From assembly GCA_963722175.1 (NCBI GenBank), contig CAVRKA010000003.1, positions 536,029-600,028 on the forward strand: a stretch of DNA of 64,000 bases, given 5' to 3'. The notes under the pieces are model-generated. The model was not told the origin of the DNA. It ran no database searches and saw nothing but the letters and a program-made list of their open reading frames with translations. Positions 8,756 through 16,777 of this stretch are shown one piece after another (positions within the stretch are counted from its first letter, which is position 1; the number at the start of each line of letters is the position of its first letter). This DNA comes from WHSW01 sp963722175. Lineage in GTDB: Bacteria > Actinomycetota > Thermoleophilia > Solirubrobacterales > 70-9. Position numbers and translations under genes: made by a program.

Positions 8756-9174
8756 TGGTCGCCTCCGGGATCAGGAACGGCGTTGTCCGGAACGCGCGGC
8801 TCGAACAGGAACAGCTCGATCGCGGCTCCGGTGTCCAGGTCCACCTGGCTGATCAGGGTTCGCACGGGGCGGTTCGTGGTCTGCTCGACGATCTCGACGA
8901 ACGCGTCCTTGACGGCCTCCTGGAACGCCATCCGCGTCGTCTGCACATGCTCGCCCTTGCCGGCCGCGATCAGCGTCCGCTCGGCCGGAGTGAAGATCTC
9001 CTCCAGGACCGAGAGCAGGTAGTCCTGGGTGATGTAGGTCTTGGCGCGGGTCGGCCCTCGCCCATAGAGGCGAGCGTGCAACTGGACGATCTGCCTCGAG
9101 ACATGCGAGGAAACCTCGCCCAGATCGGTGCGCGGGTGGCCGTCTTGGCGCGATTCGATTTCGTCAGAACGCAT
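8752..9174 (-). CDS. DUF2294 (MpsC-like) domain protein, copy 3
   Basis: A 140-residue protein closely similar to copy 1: LYGRGPTRAKTYITQDYLLS, EEIFTPAERTLIAAGKGE and FVEIVEQTTNRPVRTLISQV match the family core, and ELFLFEP resembles copy 1's ELFLLEP. The frame is open to 9366, but the ATG at 9174 has AAGGAG at good spacing, and the upstream frame has no family similarity. It is the first gene of a two-gene leftward unit with copy 2. The 222 bp between it and the sigma-factor gene hold its promoter; I could not point to a convincing -35/-10 pair. Confidence 0.85.
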   Translation of the reverse strand: MRSDEIESRQDGHPRTDLGEVSSHVSRQIVQLHARLYGRGPTRAKTYITQDYLLSVLEEIFTPAERTLIAAGKGEHVQTTRMAFQEAVKDAFVEIVEQTTNRPVRTLISQVDLDTGAAIELFLFEPRVPDNAVPDPGGDQ

Positions 9175-9396
9175 CACGGCTCCTTGGTGCTCGTAGCGAG
9201 GCGGCCGTAACGCGATGGTTGTCTGATGACCATCCGCCCTGACCGATACCGGGAGCCGCTTGCTTCGGCCTCGTTTGCATGAGGAGGGGCCCTGCCGGTC
9301 GCCGAACTCCGCGACCAGCCTGATCGTCCGATCAACGCCGCCGAAGCACTCAGGCACACCCAGCATACGCTGCGCGCCCGGACATCGGTGGATTTC

Positions 9397-10161
9397 TCAG
9401 CCGGTGGCGCCCGCGTCGCCCCGCACCGAGGCGAGCAGCTTGTCGAGCGCGCTCCGCGAGATCCGCGAGACCTGCATCTGCGAGACGCCGATCCGGTCGC
9501 CGATCGCGCGCTGCGGGATCCCATGCTCGAAGCGGAGCCCGAGCACGAGCCGCTCGCGGTCGGTCAGCTCCGCGGTCGCGCACGCGAGGTTGGCCTCGAC
9601 TCGGTCGTACGCGGTGTCCTCGGAGCCGATCGAGTCGCCGACGGTCGCGCTGCCGTCCTCGTCGCTTCGGGGCGCGTCCATCGACAGGGTCGAACGGGCC
9701 GCCGCCCCCGCGAGCGCCTCGCGGACCGCCTCCGGTTCGAGCTCGAGCTCAGCGGCGATCTCGTCGATCGTCGGCTCGCGCCCGAGCTCGTGGGCGAGGT
9801 TGCGCTCCGCCTTCGCCACCGCCATCGAGGTCTCCTGGAGGTCGCGCGGCAGGCGGAGGTTCCAGACCCGGTCGCGGAAGTGGCGCTTGATCTCGCCCAG
9901 GATCGTCGGGACCGCATAGGCGGCGAATGGCCGCGCCCGGGCGGGATCGAACCCTTGGATCGCCTTCACGAGCCCCAGCTCGGCGACCTGGACGAGGTCC
10001 TCGAGCGGCTCGGTGCCGCCCTTGTAGCGCCGGGCGAGCGAGCGGGCGAGGGGCCGGTAACGGACCACCAGTCGCTCGAGTAGCTCGGGGCTCCGCTGGT
10101 TCGCGAAGCTCTCGAGGAGCTTCTCGTCGTTGTCTAGAGGGCTCGGTCTCGCGGATTGCAT
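9397..10161 (-). CDS. RNA polymerase sigma factor, SigB/SigF/SigG subfamily
   Basis: Group 3 stress-response sigma factor of 254 residues. Region 2 includes LVVRYRPLARSLARRYKG and LEDLVQVAELGLVKAIQGFD; region 3 has ELGREPTIDEIAAELEL; region 4 has the helix-turn-helix GIPQRAIGDRIGVSQMQVSR. Size and architecture match the SigF/SigB subfamily. The ATG at 10161 was preferred over an upstream start because AGGAGG precedes it by six bases. A SigF/B-type promoter at 10286-10312 points at the gene, suggesting autoregulation. STAS and RsbW-like genes directly upstream are its probable anti-sigma and anti-anti-sigma partners. Confidence 0.93.
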   Translation of the reverse strand: MQSARPSPLDNDEKLLESFANQRSPELLERLVVRYRPLARSLARRYKGGTEPLEDLVQVAELGLVKAIQGFDPARARPFAAYAVPTILGEIKRHFRDRVWNLRLPRDLQETSMAVAKAERNLAHELGREPTIDEIAAELELEPEAVREALAGAAARSTLSMDAPRSDEDGSATVGDSIGSEDTAYDRVEANLACATAELTDRERLVLGLRFEHGIPQRAIGDRIGVSQMQVSRISRSALDKLLASVRGDAGATG

Positions 10162-10285
10162 CTTGCCTCCTGAAACTGGGCCAGTCGACCCACCAACCAA
10201 TTGCCCCGCCCCCGGCGGGACCGCATCCTGCTGTTTGAATTGAGCCGAGCGCCGGCTGCAAGAAGTCGCCCCGCTCGCACCGCCT

Positions 10286-10312
10286 GTACCCGGGGCGAAA
10301 GTCCCGCAAACC
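10286..10312 (-). promoter_or_regulatory. SigF/SigB-type promoter of the stress sigma gene
   Basis: On the minus strand GGTTT (10312-10308) is followed after 16 nt by GGGTAC (10291-10286). This matches the SigF/SigB consensus of mycobacteria and bacilli, roughly GTTT-N15/17-GGGTA. Transcription would start near 10279 and give a leader of about 118 nt before the ATG at 10161. The 318-bp region from 10162 to 10479 otherwise holds the sigma-gene ribosome binding site and the start region of the STAS gene; no other gene was seen in it. Confidence 0.6.
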
Positions 10313-10479
10313 GGTTCCCGTCGTATACGATCGTCGTGGCGAGCGCGCTCGGGCTAGGGCGTCTCGTCGGTTCAGGAGCTGCATGACCATCGCGTCCGGG
10401 ACGGTCGCGATCGGGACGGACGGCACCAGCCCAAGGCTGGGAGGTCTTCAGTGTCGTTTGCGACCTGTCAGGAAGACGA

Positions 10480-10863
10480 GTGGAATCGCCGGCGGCCTCG
10501 ACGATCGAGGAGCGTCGGGTGCGGGTGACCCAGTGGAACAACGGCGGGGTCCGCGTGACGCCGCTGACGATCGAGATGGGGCGCTGCGGCGACTCCTACA
10601 CCGTGACGCTGCACGGGATCCTCGACATGAGCACCGCGGAGCGGCTCGAGGGTGCGATCGAAGCGGCCCTCGGCAGTGACGCCGACCGCGTGGTCATCGA
10701 CCTCGACGGGCTCGAGTTCGTCGACTCGACCGGGCTCGCAACGATCCTCGGCGCCACCCGCCGCGCCGACGGCAGCGGGCGACTGAAGATGACCCGCGGC
10801 ACCGGCGAGGTCGCGCAGCTCTTCCGGCTCACAGCGCTGGACCTCGTCCTTCCGTTCGAGTAA
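10480..10863 (+). CDS. STAS-domain anti-sigma factor antagonist
   Basis: Partner-switching protein of 127 residues. The STAS core contains VVIDLDGLEFVDSTGLATIL, in which the Ser of DST is the usual phosphorylation site of RsbV/SpoIIAA-like proteins. In the family the unphosphorylated form binds the RsbW-type kinase and frees sigma. The GTG start at 10480 follows AGGAAG. The last 35 bp overlap the 3' end of the convergent kinase gene, so the two mRNAs are complementary at their ends. Confidence 0.88.
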   Translation: MESPAASTIEERRVRVTQWNNGGVRVTPLTIEMGRCGDSYTVTLHGILDMSTAERLEGAIEAALGSDADRVVIDLDGLEFVDSTGLATILGATRRADGSGRLKMTRGTGEVAQLFRLTALDLVLPFE

Positions 10864-11233
10864 GCGGCGCGAGCTCGAACCAGACGCGGGTGGTGCCCGG
10901 ATCGACGCCCCACGCCTTCGCGAGGGCATCGACGATCAGCAGCCCGAGCCCGGTGCCGGCGAACGGGTCGGCGTCGGTGATCGCGACGCCGCCTGAGCCG
11001 CCATCGTCGACGTGGCCGCGGATCGAGCCGCCGTCGTCGACGGCGACCGAGACCCCGATCGGCGTCCCGGGCCCGTACTTGACGGCGTTCGCGGTCAGCT
11101 CTGAGACGATCAGGCTGAGGTCGGAGAAGGTCTCGGGCGGCAGATGCGCCTCCAGCGGAGACAGCGCCTCGCGCCCCAGCCGCGAAGCGGATGAGTCGCT
11201 CGCAAGCTCAAAGTTCAGATTGGGGACCGACAC
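10829..11233 (-). CDS. RsbW/SpoIIAB-like anti-sigma histidine-kinase-type ATPase
   Basis: A 134-residue HATPase_c_2 domain protein, expected to bind the stress sigma factor and to phosphorylate STAS antagonists on serine. The ATP-binding boxes are visible: N box SELTANAVKYG, G1-like HVDDGGSGG and G2 GTGLGLLIVDALA. The GTG at 11233 is preceded by AAGGCGAG. It ends by overlapping the convergent STAS gene (10480-10863) and lies 43 bp after the second STAS gene (11277-11708), so antagonist and kinase probably share a leftward mRNA. Which sigma factor it controls is inferred from location. Confidence 0.85.
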   Translation of the reverse strand: MSVPNLNFELASDSSASRLGREALSPLEAHLPPETFSDLSLIVSELTANAVKYGPGTPIGVSVAVDDGGSIRGHVDDGGSGGVAITDADPFAGTGLGLLIVDALAKAWGVDPGTTRVWFELAPLTRTEGRGPAL

Positions 11234-11276
11234 CTCGCCTTGACTCCGGCTACCCGCGAAATCGGGGCCGAACCGC

Positions 11277-11708
11277 TCAGTCGACGAAGGGCAGCAGCTC
11301 GCCGACCTTCGTCAGACGCATGACCCCCTCGACCTGTCGGCTGCCGCGCCGGAAGCCCAGTTTGTGTCCCTTCCCTCGCGCGTACTCGCTCACCCGGAGC
11401 AGGCACTGCAACCCGCTGGAATCGATGAACTCCAGGCGCGTGAGGTCGACCACGGTGATCGTCGACGCCCCGTCGATCAGCCCGATCAGCTTCTGCTCGA
11501 GCGCCGGCGCTCCCTCCATGTCGAGCTCGCCGCGGAGGCGAACGGTCACGCCTTCGCCGGGCCGGCCGGGCCGCTCGGTGACGGGATCGACCTCGATTTG
11601 AAGGCCGACCTGCTTAACCGACGGTGTGCCCGATGAGCGCTCGTGCTCCGGCACGTCCAAGACACCATTCCTTTCCGCCCGGCTTACCCTGGGATCCCCC
11701 TCCGACAT
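11277..11708 (-). CDS. STAS-domain anti-sigma factor antagonist
   Basis: A 143-residue protein with an N-terminal extension of about 45 residues before the STAS domain. The core reads ELDMEGAPALEQKL, then TVVDLTRLEFIDSSGLQCLL; the SS of DSSG is the phosphorylation site position. Start is uncertain: ATG at 11708 has GGCGG upstream, but later GTG codons would trim the extension. It lies 27 bp after the SHOCT gene and 43 bp before the RsbW-like gene in the same direction, so the three look like one transcription unit. Confidence 0.85.
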   Translation of the reverse strand: MSEGDPRVSRAERNGVLDVPEHERSSGTPSVKQVGLQIEVDPVTERPGRPGEGVTVRLRGELDMEGAPALEQKLIGLIDGASTITVVDLTRLEFIDSSGLQCLLRVSEYARGKGHKLGFRRGSRQVEGVMRLTKVGELLPFVD

Positions 11709-11735
11709 GCAGCTTACCGCCGCATGCGGTCCGGA

Positions 11736-12125
11736 TCACCCGACCAGCTTCGCCTTCATCTTCGCGAACTCCTCGTCGGAGATCGTGCCCTTGTCATGGA
11801 GCTCGCTGAGCTTGTGAAGCTCGTCCACGGGGGAGCTCGCGGTCTCGCGGATGTACTGGTCCATCTGCGTCTGCGCCTCCCGCTGGGCCGCCAGCGCCCG
11901 CTCGCGCATCCCACCGCCGCGGACACCGAGGTAGATGAGCGCGGTGATGAAGGGGAGGAAGACGAGGAAGAAGACCCAGGCCGCCTTCCCCCAGCCGGAG
12001 ACCTCGTGGTCGCGGAAGAGGTCGGAGAGGATCGTGATCAGGATCCAGATCCAGATCACGAAGAAGAAGATCGACAGGGTGGTGAGCAGGGCCTCACCGA
12101 GCCCGAAGTCGGCGACAGGAAGCAA
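11736..12125 (-). CDS. SHOCT and PLDc_N domain membrane protein
   Basis: A 129-residue protein with two N-terminal membrane helices (TLSIFFFVIWIWILITIL and AAWVFFLVFLPFITALIYLG) in the PLDc_N arrangement, a charged linker, and a C-terminal SHOCT motif: DELHKLSELHDKGTISDEEF followed by AKMKAKLVG. The SHOCT motif is a short helical hairpin found at the C-termini of many bacterial proteins, with a suggested oligomerisation role. The start is a TTG at 12125, eight bases after AAAGGGG; no better start exists before the first helix. It heads the STAS/RsbW unit. Confidence 0.8.
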   Translation of the reverse strand: MLPVADFGLGEALLTTLSIFFFVIWIWILITILSDLFRDHEVSGWGKAAWVFFLVFLPFITALIYLGVRGGGMRERALAAQREAQTQMDQYIRETASSPVDELHKLSELHDKGTISDEEFAKMKAKLVG

Positions 12126-12145
12126 GCTGATCCCCTTTCGCGGGT

Positions 12146-15067
12146 CTAGGAAGCGGCCTCCGCCGTGATCCTACCCGCGCGCACGTAGAGGTCGCCCTCG
12201 CGCCTCCAGACGCCATCTCCCTCGGGAATCCCGGCGGCCCGCAGCTCGCCGGCGCTCGGCCGGTACCAGGTGGTGACCGGGACCTCGTCGACGACGTGGA
12301 CGATGTCCGGCCGCTCGTCGGAACCGAGCACCGCAAGCGCCGCGCTCAGCGACTCGCCGTCGAGCTCGCGGCCGTGCCGCAGGCTGACGGCCGCAACCGC
12401 CAGCTCGAAGTCCGAGTCGGGGTCCGGGACGCCGTAGACCACCCCGAGGTCGACCGCGTCGAGGTCGCCTAGCGCGTCGAGGATCGGGAAGGCGCCGACG
12501 TGGCCGTGCGCGGTCCGGACCAGCGCCGCCGCGTTGTCGACGAGCCAGAGGTCGCCGTCCGCGTCGGCGCGGAACAGGTCGCCGGTCGCCAGCCACGCGT
12601 CGTCGGGCTCGAACACGCCCCGCAGCGGATTCTCGCTGCTCAAGACGACGCCCCGCAGGCGGGTCAGCAGCATCCCGACCTCCCCCGGCTTGCACTCGAT
12701 CGCGAAGCCGTCGGCCCGTTCGCGCAGGCGGCCGCCGTCGACGTCGTAGCCCGCGAGGCGGACTTCGGCGCTCCCCGGCAACGGACGGCCCTTGCTGCCC
12801 GGCTTGTCGCCGCTGACGTTGACGAGGATCGCCTCGCCCTCGGTCGAGGCGTAGAACTCGAGCACCTGCGCCGGGAAGAAGCGGCGCGAGACCCGGCGCC
12901 AGAGCCCGCGCGGCATCCCGGCGCCGATGAACAGCCGCACCGGGTGATGGTGCTCGGCGGGATCCTCGGGCGCGTTGGCGATCTCACGCAGCATCGTCCA
13001 CGTGTAGGAGGCGACCGTGATCCCGTACCGGCGCACCTCCGCCCAGAAGGTCGCCGGCTCGAAGTCCCGTGCGATCGCCACCCGCGACCCGCCGGCGATC
13101 GCGCCGCCGATGCTCATCAGCAGGCCGGACGGGTGGTAGATCGGGGTCACCGCATAGACGGTGTCGTCGTCGGAGAGCGCCGCCGCCGAGGCGGTCGCAA
13201 ACGCCGACAGGGCCCAGCGCCCGTTGGTGAGCCGGTTCGCACGGGTCCGCTCGCCCTCGCCGGTGAACAGAATGAAGGCGAGGTCCGAGGCGCGGCCGGG
13301 GTTCGCCCGGTACCAGGCCGGCAGCTGCACCTGGTCGGGGTCGATCCGCTCCATGTCGATCACCTCGTCGCCGAGGTCGCGCTCCTCGCCGCCACCGCCG
13401 AGGACGAGCACCTCCTCGACGCCGGCGTCCAGGGCGCGACCGGCGAGTTCGGGGTCGGCGACGATCCGCATCACGCGGCCGAGCTCCGCCTCGCGAGCGA
13501 CCGGACCGTCGGGGCGCATCAGCACGGCCACGGCTCCGAGCCGGTTGAGCGCGGCGACCACCGAGAGCCCGCTCGGTCGAGTGCTCATCAGCACCCCTAC
13601 GTGCTCGCCCTGGTGGACGCCGAGCGAGACGAGGCCGCGGACGACGGCGTCGATCCGGTTCTTCGCGGCGGCGTGCGAATAGGCCCGGTCCTCGAACAGG
13701 AAGAAGTCGGCGTCGGGGTGGCGCGCGGCCTGCTCGTCGAGCAGCAGACCGAGCGAGATGCGGGTATGGGGCTCGAGCCGGCCGAGTCGCGCCAGTCGCG
13801 GCAGCTGCCCGGTGACCTCCTCGGCGAGCACGCGAACGCCGCCGATCGCGCGCGTGGCGGCCCCGGCGAGCGAACGCGCGAATCCCCCGCCGACCCCGGC
13901 CGCGAGCTCGAGCCCGAGCCCGAGCCGGGTCCCGACCCCGGGCGTCTCGAGCTCGGCCTCGCCGTCCTCGACCGGGTGGATCGTCTCCGGCAGCTCAGCC
14001 TCGCCCGCTCGCCAGCGCGTCCAGCCGGCGACCGCGGGCCAGGTCGTCTTCGTCGCCGCCGAGCCGACAACGAGCCCGAAGTGCCCGGCGCGCAGGCTGA
14101 GCTCGTAGACCTCGGCCTTCGGCGCGGCGCGGGTGATCGCCCGGACGCCGGCGGCCGGAGCGATCTCGTCGACCGTGCCGACCACGGTCAGCACCGGGCG
14201 GTCGATGTCGGCCAGGGTCACGGTCCGGTCCTCGATCACGAACCCGCCCTGCAGCATCCGGTTGTGGGCGATGAACTGGCGCATGAAGTCGGCGACCGCG
14301 GGGCCGGGCCAGGCGACCCAGCCCTCCCCCATCAGGAAGCGCCGCTGGCGCTCGCGCGGGAGCAGGGCCTCGCGGTCGTGGAGCTGGAGGATGAACTCCG
14401 CCTGCTGACGCAGCGACTTGACCGGGTCGAGCAGGCGAAAGCCGGTGCGGCTCATCCAGGCGGGAACCGCGGTGCGGCCGAAGACCCCCGCGAGCAGCCC
14501 GGCCGCCGACTCGGCGACCTCCTCGGAGATCCCGAGCGGCAGCGCGACTCGCGTGTCGACCGGGCTGCCGAAGGCGACCACGGAGTCGATCCCCTCCCCG
14601 CGCCGGTAGGCGGCCGCCTGGTAGCAGAACATCCCGCCCTGCGAGTAGCCGCCCAGATGGACGTCACGCCCGGTCGCGGCGCGCACCAGGTCGACGGCCT
14701 CGGAGACGGCGACCACGTGGTCGGCGAGGTTGCGTTCGAGGCCGCCCTCCTCGTGCTCCGGGGAACCGAAGTCGACCACCCAGGGGTCGGCGCCGTGCTC
14801 GTGGAGGACGGTGACCGCGCTCGAGCCCGGCGAGACGTCGTAGACGTCCGCCGCGAGCATCATCGGCGGCACCAGCACGATCGGCGCCCCGACCGCATCG
14901 TCGTCGTAGTAATGGCGAAGCCGGAAGACGGACCGCTCGGCGGCAACCTCGAACGGTGACGGCTGCTCGTCGGTCTCCAGCCCGCCGAACCGCGCCACCT
15001 CGATGGCGTTCTGCGCCGCCGCGCCCAACCTGGAGACCGGTCCGGTGACCTGGTCGATCAAACCCAC
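12146..15067 (-). CDS. Fusion: PhaC-like alpha/beta hydrolase + acyl-CoA synthetase-like domain
   Basis: A 973-residue two-domain protein. Residues 1 to about 370 form an alpha/beta hydrolase resembling PHA synthase: VLVPPMM, DFGSPE and the nucleophile elbow GYSQGG (Ser142, where PhaC has Cys), with a probable catalytic His in RAGHFGLV. Residues about 430-970 form an AMP-binding domain with VTPIYHPSGLL, FYASTEGEA and WLATGD. The adenylate P-loop near residue 600, usually TSGTTGxPK, reads FTGEGERTRANRLTNGRW, and the late catalytic Lys region reads TTWYRPSAGELR. Adenylation may therefore be lost or altered. The GTG start has TACCTT six nt upstream, implying a leaderless mRNA. Fatty-acid or storage-lipid metabolism is inferred. 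Confidence 0.82.
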   Translation of the reverse strand: MGLIDQVTGPVSRLGAAAQNAIEVARFGGLETDEQPSPFEVAAERSVFRLRHYYDDDAVGAPIVLVPPMMLAADVYDVSPGSSAVTVLHEHGADPWVVDFGSPEHEEGGLERNLADHVVAVSEAVDLVRAATGRDVHLGGYSQGGMFCYQAAAYRRGEGIDSVVAFGSPVDTRVALPLGISEEVAESAAGLLAGVFGRTAVPAWMSRTGFRLLDPVKSLRQQAEFILQLHDREALLPRERQRRFLMGEGWVAWPGPAVADFMRQFIAHNRMLQGGFVIEDRTVTLADIDRPVLTVVGTVDEIAPAAGVRAITRAAPKAEVYELSLRAGHFGLVVGSAATKTTWPAVAGWTRWRAGEAELPETIHPVEDGEAELETPGVGTRLGLGLELAAGVGGGFARSLAGAATRAIGGVRVLAEEVTGQLPRLARLGRLEPHTRISLGLLLDEQAARHPDADFFLFEDRAYSHAAAKNRIDAVVRGLVSLGVHQGEHVGVLMSTRPSGLSVVAALNRLGAVAVLMRPDGPVAREAELGRVMRIVADPELAGRALDAGVEEVLVLGGGGEERDLGDEVIDMERIDPDQVQLPAWYRANPGRASDLAFILFTGEGERTRANRLTNGRWALSAFATASAAALSDDDTVYAVTPIYHPSGLLMSIGGAIAGGSRVAIARDFEPATFWAEVRRYGITVASYTWTMLREIANAPEDPAEHHHPVRLFIGAGMPRGLWRRVSRRFFPAQVLEFYASTEGEAILVNVSGDKPGSKGRPLPGSAEVRLAGYDVDGGRLRERADGFAIECKPGEVGMLLTRLRGVVLSSENPLRGVFEPDDAWLATGDLFRADADGDLWLVDNAAALVRTAHGHVGAFPILDALGDLDAVDLGVVYGVPDPDSDFELAVAAVSLRHGRELDGESLSAALAVLGSDERPDIVHVVDEVPVTTWYRPSAGELRAAGIPEGDGVWRREGDLYVRAGRITAEAAS

Positions 15068-15106
15068 GCGCGCAAGGTACCGCCACCGCCGAGATCGCGG
15101 GCGGAT

Positions 15107-16720
15107 TTACGCCGACGCGGGCTCGGGCAGGGGCTCGTCGGTCACGGTCAGCGGGGCTGGCCGCGGAGTGACCGAGGGCGCGAGCTCGTCGATCGGCTCG
15201 GCGTCGGCCGGCTCCGACTTGCGGAGGAGGACGACCGCGAGCACGATCCCGGCCGCGACCAGAGCCGCCGAGATCTTCAGGCTCGTCCCGAGCGCGGACA
15301 CGAACGCCTCGCTCACCGCGTTCTCGACCCCCGAGACGTCGTGGCCGGCGAGCTTGTCGAGCGCGTGCTGCGCGCCGGGGGTGCCCGCGAGGACGCCCTC
15401 GAGCTCGAGCGCGGTCTCGCGCCCGACCGCCACCCCCTGCTCGCCGAGCAGGTCCACCGTCCGCGTCGTCTGTAACTCCCCGAAGATCGCGCCGGTGACC
15501 GCGACTCCGAGGGTCGCGCCGAGCCCGCTCAGCGTGACCAGGATCCCGGAGGCGGCGCCGGCGTGGTGACGGGAGACGGCGTTCATCGCTGCCAGGTTCA
15601 TCGGCGTCAGCGCGAGCCCGATCCCGAAGCCCATGATCGCGGTCGGCGCCCAGAGCTCGGCGTAGTCGGTCTCCAGCGACAGGGTCGAGATCCAGTAGAT
15701 CGCGATCAGCATCCCGGTCAGCCCGACGACGATCGGCGGCCGCGGTCCGACCCGGGAGGCGATCTTCCCGCCAAGCGGCGAGGCGACGACCATCAGCCCG
15801 GTGAGCGGAAGCAGCAGGACGCCGGTCTCGGTCGCCGTGTAGCCGAGGATGTCCTCGAAGTACTGGGGCAGGAAGAACAGCAGCGCCCCGAAGGAGAAGT
15901 CGATCACGAAGATCGTCGTCGTCGCGCCGGTGAAGTTGCGGCTCTTGAAGAAGTCGAGGTTGATCAGCGGGTTCTCGATCCGTCGCTCGAGGACGATGAA
16001 GGCGACGAGGCAGGCGAGGCCGGCAGCCAGCAGACCGACGATCGCGGCCGACCCCCAGCCCCAGGTCGCCCCCTGGATCAGCGCCAGGGTGATCGCGGTG
16101 AGGCCCGTCGCGGTCAGCACCGCCCCCGGGACGTCGACCTTCCGGGGCGCCGTCGGGTCGCGTGACTCCGGCGTCCCCCGCCAGGCCAGGACGGCGATCA
16201 GGACCGCGAAAGCGATGTTGACGATGAAGATCCAGCGCCAGCTGAGCTCGCCGGTGAGGACGCCGCCGACGAGCACGCCGATCCCGGAGACGAGCTCAGT
16301 CGCGGCCCCCCACATCCCGATCGCGAAGCCCCGGCGAGCGCCGGTGAAGACGTTGGTGAGCAGCGACATCGAGGCGGGCATCAGTGCCGCGCCGCCGACG
16401 CCCGAGAGCGCGATCCCGGCGATCAGCAGCTGCATGTCCGGCGCCGCGGCGGCGAGCGCGGAGCCGACGGCGAACAGGGCGCACCCGCCGAACAGCATCA
16501 GCCGGCGACCGAAGATGTCGGCGATGCGGCCGGCGGCGATCAGCAGCGCCGCGAACGGGATGTAGAAGGCGGTCACGGTCCACGCCAGCTCTGCCGTCGA
16601 GGTGTCGAAGTCGACGTGAATCTCCTTCAGCGCGACGACGATCGCCGCCGTCGGGAGCTGGACGATCCCGGCCGCGCAGACCATCGCCACCAGGGTCTCG
16701 GTACGCGCGCGAGAGGTCAC
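15107..16720 (-). CDS. MFS transporter, DHA2 (14-TMS, EmrB/QacA-type) family
   Basis: Drug-type proton antiporter of 537 residues with about 14 hydrophobic helices. Family landmarks include TAELAWTVTAFYIPFAALLI, the loop GRIADIFGRRLMLFGG and the motif C region LVSGIGVLVGGVLTGELSWR. The C-terminal tail is about 60 residues, Pro- and Ala-rich. The GTG at 16720 has TAGGAT (16727-16732 on the opposite strand) six nt upstream and no ribosome binding site, so the transcript is probably leaderless. Divergent to the beta-propeller gene; no dedicated regulator is adjacent. Substrate unknown. Confidence 0.9.
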   Translation of the reverse strand: MTSRARTETLVAMVCAAGIVQLPTAAIVVALKEIHVDFDTSTAELAWTVTAFYIPFAALLIAAGRIADIFGRRLMLFGGCALFAVGSALAAAAPDMQLLIAGIALSGVGGAALMPASMSLLTNVFTGARRGFAIGMWGAATELVSGIGVLVGGVLTGELSWRWIFIVNIAFAVLIAVLAWRGTPESRDPTAPRKVDVPGAVLTATGLTAITLALIQGATWGWGSAAIVGLLAAGLACLVAFIVLERRIENPLINLDFFKSRNFTGATTTIFVIDFSFGALLFFLPQYFEDILGYTATETGVLLLPLTGLMVVASPLGGKIASRVGPRPPIVVGLTGMLIAIYWISTLSLETDYAELWAPTAIMGFGIGLALTPMNLAAMNAVSRHHAGAASGILVTLSGLGATLGVAVTGAIFGELQTTRTVDLLGEQGVAVGRETALELEGVLAGTPGAQHALDKLAGHDVSGVENAVSEAFVSALGTSLKISAALVAAGIVLAVVLLRKSEPADAEPIDELAPSVTPRPAPLTVTDEPLPEPASA

Positions 16721-16777
16721 GCTGCGATCCTAGTGCGACCGGAGGGCGGGCAGCCGGGCTATCGTTTTCCGCGTCTC

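Noticed and set aside
12500..14959. 819-codon plus-strand open frame
   Set aside because: It lies fully antisense to the hydrolase/acyl-CoA synthetase fusion; its product is Arg/Asp/Pro-rich without domains, as expected for the complementary frame of GC-rich coding DNA.
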